54,714 nt of DNA. Source: Thiohalocapsa sp. (GTDB taxonomy: Bacteria; Pseudomonadota; Gammaproteobacteria; Chromatiales; Chromatiaceae). The DNA lies in the NCBI GenBank assembly GCA_028277725.1, contig JANQFX010000075.1, forward strand, positions 1 to 54,714, read 5' to 3'. Under the pieces are notes generated by a model, which was not told where the DNA came from, searched no databases, and saw only the letters and a list, made by a program, of their open reading frames with translations. Every line of letters starts with the position of its first letter. Position 1 is the stretch's first letter. Of the stretch, positions 1-9,764 are shown piece after piece. The position numbers and the translations under genes were made by a program.

Positions 1-141
1 TCCACTCCCCCACACGGGAGGGGTGCAAGGCGCGAGCCATAAAGCAAATCGATGGATTGGAGGCACTTTGGACTTGCGCGCGAACAGAGTATCTACGAGC
101 TCCAGACGCATTTGGGGGCCGGAACGCGGCGGATTTGGGTT

Positions 142-1239
142 CTACAGGCGCGGAATGCGCAGGCTCTGCCCGACGTCGATGCTGTCGCCGTTCAGATCGT
201 TCGCCGCCTTGAGCTCTGCCACGGTGATTCCGTGCGCGTCGCTGATGGAGGTGAGGGTATCTCCGCTCTGGACTTGATACTCGCCGGGCCCGAAGCCGCC
301 GTCGGGCACCTCCCCACCCAAGGCGCGGGCGATGGTGGTGACGTTGTGGTCGATCATGCCGACATAGGTGCCCTCGTAACTGCCGGGCTTGCCCATGGCG
401 TCGGAGAACAGCTCACCGCCGATGATGACCTCGTGGCCCTGGGCCTTGGCGCCTTCCACCAGTGCGCGGACGTTCTTATCGGCCACCGAGGTCTCGACGA
501 AGACGGCGGGGATCTCGTTCTCGACCAGGAAGGAAACCAGGTCTTCGATGTCCTTGACGCCCGCCTCGGACTCGGTGCTGATACCTTGGATCCCACGCAC
601 GTCCAGGTCGTAGGCGCGGCCCATGTAGCTGAAGGCGTCATGCGCCGTGACCAACACGCGCTGGTTCTCTGGGATGGATGCGATAGCCTCGCGGGCGTAG
701 GCGTCGAGTGCCGTGAGCTCCTCGGTGTAGGCCTCGGCTCGGGCGCGGTATTCGTCGGCATGCTCGGGATCGAACTCGGCGAGGGCGTCGGCGACCACCT
801 CCACCGCCTTGATCCAGCCCTGCACATCCATCCAGACGTGCGGGTCGTAGTGCTCGGCCTCGTCGGTCATGACGTAGCCGCCCTGATCGAGGATCGCCTC
901 GGTGACGGCATAGACGGGCTTGCCGCGGCGTGCCACGGCGACCAGCACGTCGGCCATCTTGCCCTCGAGCATGAGCCCGTTGTAGAAGACGATGTCCGCC
1001 GAGCTGAGCGCGATGACGTCGTTGCGCGTCGGCTTGTAGAGGTGCGGGTCGACGCCCTCACCGATGATGCCGTCCACCTTCGCGCGGTCGCCGGCGACCT
1101 CGCGCACGATATCGGCGATCATGCCGACGGTGGCGGCGGCGGTGTAGGGCTTGGCCCAGGCCGCCGGTGTCAGCGACAGGGCGAGCAGGCCGAGGGCCAG
1201 CCAGGTCAAGCGGGTCTTGTTCCGCGTTTGGCACGGCAT
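142..1239 (-). CDS. troA: Metal ABC transporter substrate-binding protein (TroA/ZnuA family) with C-terminal LysM domain
   Basis: Periplasmic metal-binding protein of a cluster A-I (TroA-type) importer. An N-terminal signal peptide ends near residue 29 (...PAAWA). The expected metal ligands are visible as H66 (DPHLYKPT), H134 (DPHVWMD), H200 (TAHDAF) and D280 (LFSDAMG). There is no long His-rich loop of the ZnuA kind, so Mn or Fe is more likely than Zn; this is inference. Residues about 320-363 form a LysM module (YQVQSGDTLTSIS...VGQSLRIP), which is unusual for this family and suggests anchoring to peptidoglycan. It is the last gene of troB-troC-troD-troA and starts 16 bases after troD ends. 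The family is secure, the metal is not. Confidence 0.9.
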   Translation of the reverse strand: MPCQTRNKTRLTWLALGLLALSLTPAAWAKPYTAAATVGMIADIVREVAGDRAKVDGIIGEGVDPHLYKPTRNDVIALSSADIVFYNGLMLEGKMADVLVAVARRGKPVYAVTEAILDQGGYVMTDEAEHYDPHVWMDVQGWIKAVEVVADALAEFDPEHADEYRARAEAYTEELTALDAYAREAIASIPENQRVLVTAHDAFSYMGRAYDLDVRGIQGISTESEAGVKDIEDLVSFLVENEIPAVFVETSVADKNVRALVEGAKAQGHEVIIGGELFSDAMGKPGSYEGTYVGMIDHNVTTIARALGGEVPDGGFGPGEYQVQSGDTLTSISDAHGITVAELKAANDLNGDSIDVGQSLRIPRL

Positions 1240-1255
1240 GGGGTGTTACCTCCGA

Positions 1256-2185
1256 TCAGGTTGGGTTGAGGGATGGTTGCGCAACCGGTTTGCGCCGGGT
1301 CATTAGCCCGTAGCCTGGGCTGAACAGCCAGGCGAGCAGGAACAGCAGCCCGGCCGCGGTGGCCATGACCCCGGACGTGGTCGTGCTCTCGAAGCCGATC
1401 AGCGGCGGCAGGGCCACGGCGCCGAGATGACCGAGCAGGGCCGCGAGCACCCCGAAGACCGCGCTCAGACCCAGCATGACCGCGAGGCGGTCGGTGAGCA
1501 GATAGGCGGTCGCGGCGGGGACGATCAGCATGGCGATGACGATGATGCTGCCCACCGCCTCGAAGGCTGCGACGGTGGTGACGGCGACCATGGCCATCAG
1601 CAGGTAGTGCATGGCGCCGGCATGGATGCCCAGGGTGGTGGCCAGGGCGCTGTCGAAGGCACTGATGTTGAATTCCTTGTAGAACAGCGTGATCAGGGTC
1701 AGGTTGAGCACCAGAACGGCGGCCAGGCTGACCGCAGCGCGGGGGACGTCGATCGGGATGCCGGCCAGTTCGACGCTGAACAGCACGTCGAGCGGCGTCA
1801 ACTCGAGCGCGCCGTAGAGCACGCAGCCGGGGTCCAGGTCCACGTGGTCGGCCGCCTGCACGATCAGCAGCAGCCCCACGGCGAACAGCGTGGTGAAGAC
1901 GATGCCCATCGCGGCACCGCGATCCACCTGGCCGAGTTTGCTGACCCATTGCGTGAAGACCGCAGTCAGCACGCCGACCACGGCCGCGCCGACGAACATG
2001 GCAACGCTCGCCCGACTGCCGGTGGCCAGAAAGCCGATGGCGAGACCCGGCAGCACCGCGTGACTGATGGCATCCCCCATCATGCTCATACGCCGCAGCA
2101 CCAGAAAGCACCCCGGCAGCGCGCAGGCCACCGCACAGAGCGCGCCAACGATGACGATCCAGGTGTCCAGGGCCAGCCAAGTCAT
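1256..2185 (-). CDS. troD: Metal ABC transporter permease (TroD-like)
   Basis: Integral membrane permease of the ABC-3 family, 309 residues with about eight hydrophobic segments. The typical region MSMMGDAISHAVLPG near residues 33-47 matches the conserved permease loop of Znu/Tro/Mnt transporters. It should pair with the troC product to form a heterodimeric channel for Mn, Fe or Zn delivered by the binding protein. Its ATG overlaps the end of the upstream permease by 4 bases, which implies translational coupling. Length is normal for the family. The transported metal cannot be told from sequence. Confidence 0.9.
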   Translation of the reverse strand: MTWLALDTWIVIVGALCAVACALPGCFLVLRRMSMMGDAISHAVLPGLAIGFLATGSRASVAMFVGAAVVGVLTAVFTQWVSKLGQVDRGAAMGIVFTTLFAVGLLLIVQAADHVDLDPGCVLYGALELTPLDVLFSVELAGIPIDVPRAAVSLAAVLVLNLTLITLFYKEFNISAFDSALATTLGIHAGAMHYLLMAMVAVTTVAAFEAVGSIIVIAMLIVPAATAYLLTDRLAVMLGLSAVFGVLAALLGHLGAVALPPLIGFESTTTSGVMATAAGLLFLLAWLFSPGYGLMTRRKPVAQPSLNPT

Positions 2186-3695
2186 GCGCTCGCCCCTTGC
2201 AGGCTAGCAACCTGCGCCGCGGGCCGCAGCACGACCGGACGGCCATGGTCGGCCAACTTGGCCTCCAACTCGCGCACCATCTCCGGGCCGAGCACGTGCT
2301 CGACGGCATCGGCGTCGCGGTCCACATACTGGGGCGCGACATCGGCGTAGGTCACGAGATAGGTCTCCCAGAGGCGATGGTTGCGCGTGACGCGGGCGGC
2401 CTCGGCATAGCCCGCCTCGGTCAGGGTCAGTCGGGCGTCGTCGCAGGCCGCGACCAAGCCATCGCGGCGTGCACGGGAGATCAGGCGCCGCACGCGCCCG
2501 AGCGACCAGGAGCGCTTCGCCAGCAACTCGGCGCAGGGAATGCTCAGGTTGGGCGGGCGTACCGCCAGCGTCCGCTCGTTGGTCTCGAGGATCTCGTAGA
2601 CGGCGCGCAGCAGATCCTGGCGGCCGATCTTGCGCTGCAGTCGCCGGTGGGCCCTGTAGCGGACGAGGACGCCGCGTTCGGTGCCGAGGAACATGCTGAC
2701 CAAGAACACCAGCGCCGCGATGAGCACCACCACGGCACCCGCCGGCAGCCGCGGCATCAGCGCGCTCAGCGTCGCGCCGAGCCAGCCGCTGATGCCGCCG
2801 ATGAGGCCGGCGAGCAGCAGCATGCGCCGGAAATCGCGGGTCCAGAAGCGCGCCGCCGCGGCGGGGGTGATCAGGAAGGCGATGATCAGGATCAGCCCCA
2901 CCGCCTGCAGGCCGATCACGGTGACGGCGATCACCAGCGCCAGCATGACCATGTCGAGGGTATGCACCGGCCAGCCGAGGGTGTGCGCATAGCCCTCGTC
3001 GAAGCACAGCAGCGTGAACTCCTTCAGCAGAACGACGGAGCAGACCAGCGCCAACAGCGCCGCTGCGCTGATGAGCGCGAAGTCCTGCGCCACCATCGAC
3101 GCGGCCTTGCCGTAGATGAAGGTCTCGAGCCCCGCGGCGCTGGCATCCGGCATGCTCTGCACCAAACCGAGCACGGCGACCCCGAGCCCGAAGAACACCG
3201 ACAGGACGATGCCCATCGCCGCGTCGTCCTTGATGCGGGAGGTGTTGCGGATCAGAAGCACCAGGATCACGCCGGCGAGCCCGCTCAGGGTCGCGCCGAG
3301 GAGGAGGCCCGGCAGCGCCTTGCCGCTCCCGCCGGCGACGACCATGACGATGAACAGGATGCCGATGCCGGGAAGCGTCGCGTGCGACAGTGCGTCGCCC
3401 ATCAGCGAGCGCTTGCGCAGCAGCAGAAAGGAGCCGACGACGCCGGACGCAATGCCGAGCACCAGCGTGCTCAGCACCACGAGCCGCGTGTTGTAGTTGA
3501 GCAGCAACAGAACATCCACGACATCCTGCAGCGCCGGCAGCTCGACGCGGGTGTCCGCGAGGGCCTCTAGCCGGGGTGGCGCGGGCGCCGGATCGGCATG
3601 CCCGTGGAGCGCGCCGGCTTGCACCCGAGGGACCGAGAGCAATAGCGGGACCAGGCCCGCGAACAGCGGCCAGGACAGGCTCCGGCGCGCGGCCA

Positions 3696-3699
<4 letters not shown>
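2182..3699 (-). CDS. troC: Metal ABC permease fused to a C-terminal DtxR-like winged-helix/dimerisation domain
   Basis: A 505-residue two-part protein. An N-terminal signal-like segment (about 1-28) precedes an ABC-3 permease (about 60-335) with the conserved [15 protein letters not shown] stretch. From about residue 345 the protein turns soluble: a winged-helix-like part ([20 protein letters not shown]...) is followed by a segment like the metal-binding and dimerisation domain of DtxR/MntR proteins ([11 protein letters not shown]...[19 protein letters not shown]). The same architecture is known for chlamydial YtgCR, where the repressor half is released and controls the operon; that it happens here is inference. 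Start and stop both overlap neighbours by 4 bases. Confidence 0.88.
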
Positions 3700-4631
<932 letters not shown>

Positions 4632-4850
4632 GGAGCCGAACCGCGCTGGACAGCCGCCAGGATGCGATCGGTGTCGATCGCGATTGCGGGCTGCGTCCAG
4701 ACTGGTACGTACCACCCGGACGCGTGCTCGAAGACCGCATTGTCGGCATGGACGCAAGTGCGTCGGGACGCGAGCGGTAACGATGAAAACCCATGATCAG
4801 ACTGCTCCGGTCAATGCTGCGAGACGGCTGTTGCAAGCGCGAGCCGCAAC

Positions 4851-4864
4851 TTTGACGCGTCAAA
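4851..4864. promoter_or_regulatory. Perfect 14-base palindrome, candidate MntR/DtxR-type operator
   Basis: TTTGACGCGTCAAA is its own reverse complement. It lies about 220 bases upstream of troB and downstream of the MntR-like gene, in the only non-coding space between them. DtxR-family regulators bind such dyads, so it is a reasonable operator for the tro operon. Assignment to this regulator is inference. Confidence 0.45.
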
Positions 4865-4922
4865 AACCACTGTTGGCAGAGGCTAACTCTGACCCAGATA
4901 CGCTGTCAATGTTGCTTTTGCA

Positions 4923-4941
4923 TATCAGAAGCGTTCGCATT
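4923..4941. promoter_or_regulatory. Candidate Fur box upstream of the tro operon
   Basis: TATCAGAAGCGTTCGCATT matches 13 of 18 informative positions of the 19-base pattern AATGCGAAT-n-ATTCGCATT repeated across this window. The right half is nearly perfect and the left half is poor. It sits in the gap 4632-5109 that drives the minus-strand tro genes. Otherwise I see only the palindrome in this gap. Confidence 0.35.
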
Positions 4942-5109
4942 ACATGAAATCGCCGCTAGGACATTGGGGATGTGCCCGCGACCGATGCCGCCCGCGGCGG
5001 CCTGTGCTGCGCGCACGCGGGGTGGACTAGTGCCTCGGGGCGGAAATCGCGAGGCCATGCATTGCCGCGACCGCCATCGAATCCATGCCCGACGGCGACG
5101 ATAACGACA

Positions 5110-5778
5110 CTAGCCCCCCGCCTCGACCCGCAGGTGCATCGCCGCCTGCATCCCGATCGAGATCGCTTGGGCCGCCGGTGGGCAGCGGACCGTGAGCGTC
5201 CCTACGATCTGGTTCGACTCTAGGAGCTCGAGGGTCGCGCCCGGTTTGAGCCCGCACCGCCCAAGCCAGTGCAGGAGCTCGCGTGAGCCCTTTTCGACCT
5301 GAACCAGGCGATAGCGGCCGGGTGGACACTCGGCGAGGCACTCATCCTTCCGTGCCGCGGTGCTGCCCCCGGCATCTGGAATCGGCGAGCCGTGGGGGTC
5401 ATGCGAGGGGCGACCGAGCATCTCGTCCATGCGCTCGATGAGCCGGTCGGAGACGACGTGCTCCAGCACCTCCGCCTCCGCATGCACCTCGGCCCAGTCG
5501 AGCCCCATGACCTCGACCAAAAAGGTCTCGATGACCCGATGGCGGCGCAGGACGCCGAGTGCCGTGGAGCGCCCGGCCGGCGTCAGGACGACGCCCCGTC
5601 GCGGACGGTAGACCACCAAGTCGCGCGCGGCCAGCTGCTTCATCATCTGCGTCACCGTCCCCGGTGTCACCGCCAGATCGCGTGCTACCAGTCCGAGGCA
5701 AGCAGACGCCTCACCGTGATCCGCGGGACTGTGCCGCAGGATGGTCTTCAGGTAGTCCTCTTCGGCGCTACTCGGCAT
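5110..5778 (-). CDS. mntR: MntR/DtxR-family metal-dependent transcriptional regulator with C-terminal FeoA-like domain
   Basis: Winged-helix repressor expected to sense Mn(II) or Fe(II). The N-terminal part (MPSSAEEDYLKTILRH... then LAVTPGTVTQMMKQLAARDLV) is the HTH. The middle segment (RHRVIETFLVEVMGLDW...EAEVLEHVVSDRLIERMDEML) is the metal-binding dimerisation domain with the usual Glu/His ligands. The last ~80 residues form an SH3/FeoA-like domain. The frame is open upstream to 5844 but the extension is atypical, so I start at the ATG at 5778, about 108 bases after the FMN-binding gene. Location beside tro makes it the likely regulator of that operon. Confidence 0.85.
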   Translation of the reverse strand: MPSSAEEDYLKTILRHSPADHGEASACLGLVARDLAVTPGTVTQMMKQLAARDLVVYRPRRGVVLTPAGRSTALGVLRRHRVIETFLVEVMGLDWAEVHAEAEVLEHVVSDRLIERMDEMLGRPSHDPHGSPIPDAGGSTAARKDECLAECPPGRYRLVQVEKGSRELLHWLGRCGLKPGATLELLESNQIVGTLTVRCPPAAQAISIGMQAAMHLRVEAGG

Positions 5779-5886
5779 CGCTGGTGCCTCGTCGGGCGGC
5801 CGCCCGTGGGTTTGCGTCGACCTCGACACGGCAGACCGGCGCAAGTCCGCCGATCTTCTCCGAGGAGGGGTCGCAGCCGTCGGGAC

Positions 5887-6717
5887 CTAGATGGCGCATA
5901 CTCGTGCGGCAGACCCGGCGGCCCATCCATGGCCTGCCGGCGTCGGCGTCGGTGTCGTTGTGCGGCCGCTCGCGGCATCGCTCGAGCCGCCCGGGTGGTC
6001 AACCGCCCGCCGCGTCCGCGCGGCGCGCGCCTCGATCGCCGCGTGCTGCGCGAGTCCGAACTCCGCGACGTAGATCAGCGTGTCGCGCAGGGCGCGCACC
6101 ACGGCGCGGGAGGTGATGGATGCCCCGGTCATCTGATCGAAGGCGCCGCCATCGCGCGCGATCGCCCAGTAGGCGCGGTCCGGGCTTGCCAGCGAGCGGC
6201 CCTTGAACGTGGAGAGCCAGTCGGATTTCTCCGCCTCGATTCGATCCCCCAGGCCGGGCGTCTCGGCGTGCTCCAGCACCTGCACCCCGGCGAGGATGCC
6301 ATCCGTGGTCATGCCGATAGCGAGCCGAATGGGACCGGCGTAGCCCTGCTCGATCGTCGTCCTCAGCAGCAGCCCCACCGGCTCGTCGGCGGCACGCACG
6401 AGATCGACCGATTCGACGTGCAACCCTGGCGGCGTCAAGGCACGGACAGGGGCCGACGGCTCCCGCGTGCGTAGATGCGGGGGTGCGAGCGCCTGCAGGA
6501 CGGGCTCGAGTCGCGCTTCTTCAAAAGCGATCCGCGCGCTGTCTGCCTGCGGTCGCAGCCAGCCTTCGACCACATTGACCGTGGCCGCGCAGACGCTCGC
6601 TACGAGGCCAAGGGTCGCGGCGGCATGCCAGGGGACCTGCTGCCGTATGGCCCGATGCCCCGCGCCGATGGCCGCCGCTCGGGCCGCATTCGCGTTGTTG
6701 TCCGCCGATCCGTCCAT
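5887..6717 (-). CDS. RnfG/NqrC-like FMN-binding domain protein with one membrane anchor
   Basis: One hydrophobic segment near residues 30-50 is followed by an extracytoplasmic FMN-binding domain. The region EHAETPGLGDRIEAEKSDWL matches the conserved ETPGLG block of RnfG. The flavinylation motif reads MTGASITS, so Ser occupies the place of the Thr that normally carries FMN. RnfG-type proteins pass electrons across the membrane. The gene starts 10 bases after the imelysin gene and precedes mntR, which suggests a role in reducing metal for uptake; this is inference. No other Rnf/Nqr subunit is present, so it is a stand-alone module. Confidence 0.8.
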   Translation of the reverse strand: MDGSADNNANAARAAAIGAGHRAIRQQVPWHAAATLGLVASVCAATVNVVEGWLRPQADSARIAFEEARLEPVLQALAPPHLRTREPSAPVRALTPPGLHVESVDLVRAADEPVGLLLRTTIEQGYAGPIRLAIGMTTDGILAGVQVLEHAETPGLGDRIEAEKSDWLSTFKGRSLASPDRAYWAIARDGGAFDQMTGASITSRAVVRALRDTLIYVAEFGLAQHAAIEARAARTRRAVDHPGGSSDAASGRTTTPTPTPAGHGWAAGSAARVCAI

Positions 6718-6727
6718 GTGCCGCTCG

Positions 6728-8308
6728 CTAGAGCACGTTGAGCTCCAACACCAGCGTTGCCTCGATCAGTTGCTCCTGCAGGCGCTCGGTTTGGTGGTAA
6801 AGCCGCTTCAGCTGCTTGGGAGAATCCGCGATGGTCTCGGCGGCGCCCGAACCGTCGGCATCCAGGGCATCGACGAGCTTCTGGAGTCGGCGCGTGACGG
6901 CAGCCGCGAGCTTCGGGTCCTTCGTCGAGAGCACCCCGTCCCGGGTCGCGATGAGGCTTGAGACACCGTTTTCGCCGTCGCCGACCATCAACGATTGCAG
7001 GCCCTCCAAGGTCGCGCGCAGACCCTGCAACGAGGTGCCGCTGATGGGGGCCTCGAAGGCGTCGGGCTTCACCTCGCCATCGAAGAGTCCGCTCGGGTGG
7101 CCGATGCGGTCGCGCAGCATCCGCTCGGTCACATTCAGTGCTTCGGCGAAGGGCAGGCTCAAGGCATCGCCCGGCAGCAGGAATGGATCACCGTCCCCGG
7201 CGGCTAGGAAGCGCTGCTCGAAATCGTCGAACCAGGCGTCGCGGCTCTCGGCGGTGAGGTCCGCGATCTCGTTGGCGATATCCCGGAGGTGTGCGCAGCG
7301 ACGGGCGACGGCGGACAGATCATCGGCCTTGAACAGCAAGTGCTCGAGCGCGGCGTAGCCGCGGACGTCGTAGCTCCTCAGCAGATCCTGCATGTCGTCC
7401 GCCGCTGAGGCCGTATCCAGGACGACGCGGTTCGGCGGCGAGGTGCCGATCCGCTTCTCAAGTTCCAGCTCCGCCATGGGCCCGAACAGGAACGGCTCCG
7501 CTCGACGCCAAGCCGTATAGGCAGCACGCCAGTCTCGCCGGGCCTGGTCCAAGCCGGCGGCAGAGGGCTGCCGACAGAGGTCATCGACACGATTCGCGAG
7601 CACGGCGGCGGTATCGGCGAGGCTAGCCAGCGCAGGGCGGACGCCGGTTCGCACGAGGCTGTGGAGCGTGCGCGACTCGGGGGTGTCGCTCGGCGATGCC
7701 AGGCGCGGCGGTGCGGCCTCCGACAGCCTCGGCGCCGCGGGCGCCGCCGCGACTCCTGCGTCGTACAGCTGCGGCGGCGCGCCGGCCGGCCTGACCGCAG
7801 GCACCGCGGCAGCGACCCTGTCCGTCCAGGGAGAAACCGCTGCGGCCGAGTTGCCTAGCGGCAGGTCGGCAGGCACGGTGCTGGGCACGGGAGCATGCGC
7901 CGCGGGCCCCGCTGTCTGCGGCGGCGTAGGCGCAGCGCCCACGGACTCGGCCGTGCGTGGTCCGCTCTGCGCTGCCGCCGGCGCTCGCTCGTCCCGGGGC
8001 AACGGTGTTGGCGCAAGTCCGGGTGCGGCGGGCGCCGCGGGCGGATGCCATGCCTGCCCCGGGACAGGAGCCGGCGGCCGCGTCCACGGTGGCGGCGACG
8101 GGGGATACCATCCGCGACCCGCCGCGGTATGCGGTGTCCAAGGCGGTAGCCGGTACCCCTGTGAAGACCAGGGACTGTCCTGGGCTCCGAAGGGGGCGCC
8201 GCCTTCGGCATTCCCTTGCTGTCCGGCGGACCAAGCAGGTGCGGTGGCGAGGCCCATCAGGGTCGGAACAAGGGCGATTAGGCAGGGCCATCGAAGCGAC
8301 CATGTCAT
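6728..8308 (-). CDS. Imelysin-family (COG3489-like) periplasmic protein with long Pro/Ala-rich N-terminus
   Basis: A 526-residue secreted protein. A signal peptide (about 1-28) leads into ~170 residues rich in Pro, Ala and Gly with repeated PAP/APAP runs, probably a flexible spacer. The imelysin domain follows (about 210-526), with the marker GYAALEHLLF where IrpA-type members show GxHxxE; here the motif His is Ala. Imelysin-like proteins lie in iron-regulated loci and are thought to bind iron at the cell surface or periplasm. It heads a minus-strand group with the RnfG-like gene and mntR, and is divergent from a second imelysin gene at 8675. Confidence 0.82.
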   Translation of the reverse strand: MTWSLRWPCLIALVPTLMGLATAPAWSAGQQGNAEGGAPFGAQDSPWSSQGYRLPPWTPHTAAGRGWYPPSPPPWTRPPAPVPGQAWHPPAAPAAPGLAPTPLPRDERAPAAAQSGPRTAESVGAAPTPPQTAGPAAHAPVPSTVPADLPLGNSAAAVSPWTDRVAAAVPAVRPAGAPPQLYDAGVAAAPAAPRLSEAAPPRLASPSDTPESRTLHSLVRTGVRPALASLADTAAVLANRVDDLCRQPSAAGLDQARRDWRAAYTAWRRAEPFLFGPMAELELEKRIGTSPPNRVVLDTASAADDMQDLLRSYDVRGYAALEHLLFKADDLSAVARRCAHLRDIANEIADLTAESRDAWFDDFEQRFLAAGDGDPFLLPGDALSLPFAEALNVTERMLRDRIGHPSGLFDGEVKPDAFEAPISGTSLQGLRATLEGLQSLMVGDGENGVSSLIATRDGVLSTKDPKLAAAVTRRLQKLVDALDADGSGAAETIADSPKQLKRLYHQTERLQEQLIEATLVLELNVL

Positions 8309-8532
8309 GCTTGGTTTCCTCAGGTGCGTCGGCGGGGCGGGGAGAACGAGCGCGGGTACTTGGCCCGGCGCGGCACCGCGGCGGCTTCCGATGCGCTTCA
8401 GGGCTGCGATGCCGAGGGCGGCGCCATTCTTGGCGCAGGCTCCAGCCCCGTGATCGAGGGTTGCCGAGTCGGGTCGCAGCCTTGTGCAACCGGCTGCACT
8501 GCCGCCACACCATCACGCTCGTTTCAATACGA

Positions 8533-8551
8533 AACAGGAATTATTCGTGAT
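8533..8551. promoter_or_regulatory. Candidate Fur box in the divergent imelysin promoter region
   Basis: AACAGGAATTATTCGTGAT matches 12 of 18 informative positions of the local operator pattern. It lies in the 366-base divergent space between the two imelysin genes (8309-8674), so it could control both. The rest of that space shows no other feature to me. Confidence 0.42.
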
Positions 8552-8674
8552 ACTCTTCACGACTTCAAGCGCGCATGCAGACCCGGTGCTTGCCGGCGCT
8601 CCTCGCCGCGCCTCGCCCACGCACCTGCACCTCGACACCCCTCCGGCTAGTCTTTCGAACGGAACCCATCTCCA

Positions 8675-9763
8675 ATGAGCTCAAGCCCTTTACGGCAGCG
8701 CTGGCTGCGCCCGCGTGCATGCCTAGTCTTGGTCGGTGCCTTGCTTGCAACCGCCTGTTCTGGCCCCGACGCGCCCGTCGTTCCCGCCGGGCCGGAGGCG
8801 GTGCTCGACGCGCTGGTCCAGGAACGAGCATTGCCCGCCATGGCGCGCCTTGAGGGCACGACAGCCGCTCTCGATGATGCCGCCCACGCGCTTTGCGAAG
8901 GCCCGGACGAGGCCCGGCTGGAGGCCGCGCGCGTCGCTTGGGGCGACGCCTACCTGGCCTGGTGCGCCGCAGCGCCGTACCTGTTCGGCCCCGCGGACGA
9001 CATCGCCATGAAGCGCCGCCTCGGGACTTGGCCGGTGAACGAGATCGTGCTCGACCGCGTGGTCGCGTCCGATGAGTTCGCCCAGATGCGGATCAACGAC
9101 GACCTGCGCGGCTTCGCCGCGGCGGAATACCTGCTCTTCGTGCCGGAGGGGGCAAGGGCCGCGACCGCGGACCGGCGCTGTGTCCACCTGGCGGACGTCA
9201 CGGGACAGATCGCGGAGCTGAGCGCTGACGTTCATCGACGCTGGACGGACCACTACGGACCGGCGATGGCCGCGCCCGGAACGGACGAGCTGACCATCGC
9301 CAGCGCGGACCACGCCATGGCGCTGGTGTTCGCCGAGGGCATGAACCTCACAGAACGCATGCTCTGGCAGCGTATCGGTGTCCCCAGCGGCTTCTTCCGC
9401 GGTGACGCCGAGCCCGACAAGCTGGAGGCAGTCCACGCGGGTCTCTCACGAGATGCCTTGGCCGCTACGCTCGAATCCATGCAGATGCTCATTGCCGGCC
9501 GCGACGACAAACCGGGCTTGGCCGCATCGGTGGCGGAGGTCGATGCCGCGCGGGCGGAGGCGCTGGTGGAGCGCGGTGAGCGCGTGATCCGCGCACTGGC
9601 GCCGAACGGCGATGAGGCGAACGAGCCGCTCGCCGACACCCTGCGGCGGGAGCCGGCGCGACTGCAAAGCCTGTACAAGCAGGTGGAGGCGCTGCAGGAT
9701 CAGCTCTCCAGCAACGCGGAGCTCATGGAATTGCCAATTCTGACCGTGCAGGACGGTGACTGA
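8675..9763 (+). CDS. Imelysin-family lipoprotein (COG3489-like)
   Basis: A 362-residue protein with a clear lipoprotein signal: a basic start, a hydrophobic core, and a lipobox LLATAC with Cys at about residue 28. The imelysin domain fills the remainder. At the marker position it reads GFAAAEYLLF, again without the His of the GxHxxE motif, which fits the COG3489 branch rather than IrpA. It resembles the C-terminal domain of the divergent gene at 6728, so the two are paralogues. It is followed at once by a DUF1513 gene, a pairing known in imelysin loci. Confidence 0.85.
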   Translation: MSSSPLRQRWLRPRACLVLVGALLATACSGPDAPVVPAGPEAVLDALVQERALPAMARLEGTTAALDDAAHALCEGPDEARLEAARVAWGDAYLAWCAAAPYLFGPADDIAMKRRLGTWPVNEIVLDRVVASDEFAQMRINDDLRGFAAAEYLLFVPEGARAATADRRCVHLADVTGQIAELSADVHRRWTDHYGPAMAAPGTDELTIASADHAMALVFAEGMNLTERMLWQRIGVPSGFFRGDAEPDKLEAVHAGLSRDALAATLESMQMLIAGRDDKPGLAASVAEVDAARAEALVERGERVIRALAPNGDEANEPLADTLRREPARLQSLYKQVEALQDQLSSNAELMELPILTVQDGD

Positions 9764-9764
9764 G

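Noticed and set aside
2197..3570. A 457-codon plus-strand open frame opposite the fused permease
   Set aside because: Its Gln/His/Asp-rich composition is typical of antisense frames in high-GC DNA; the minus strand encodes the clear permease.
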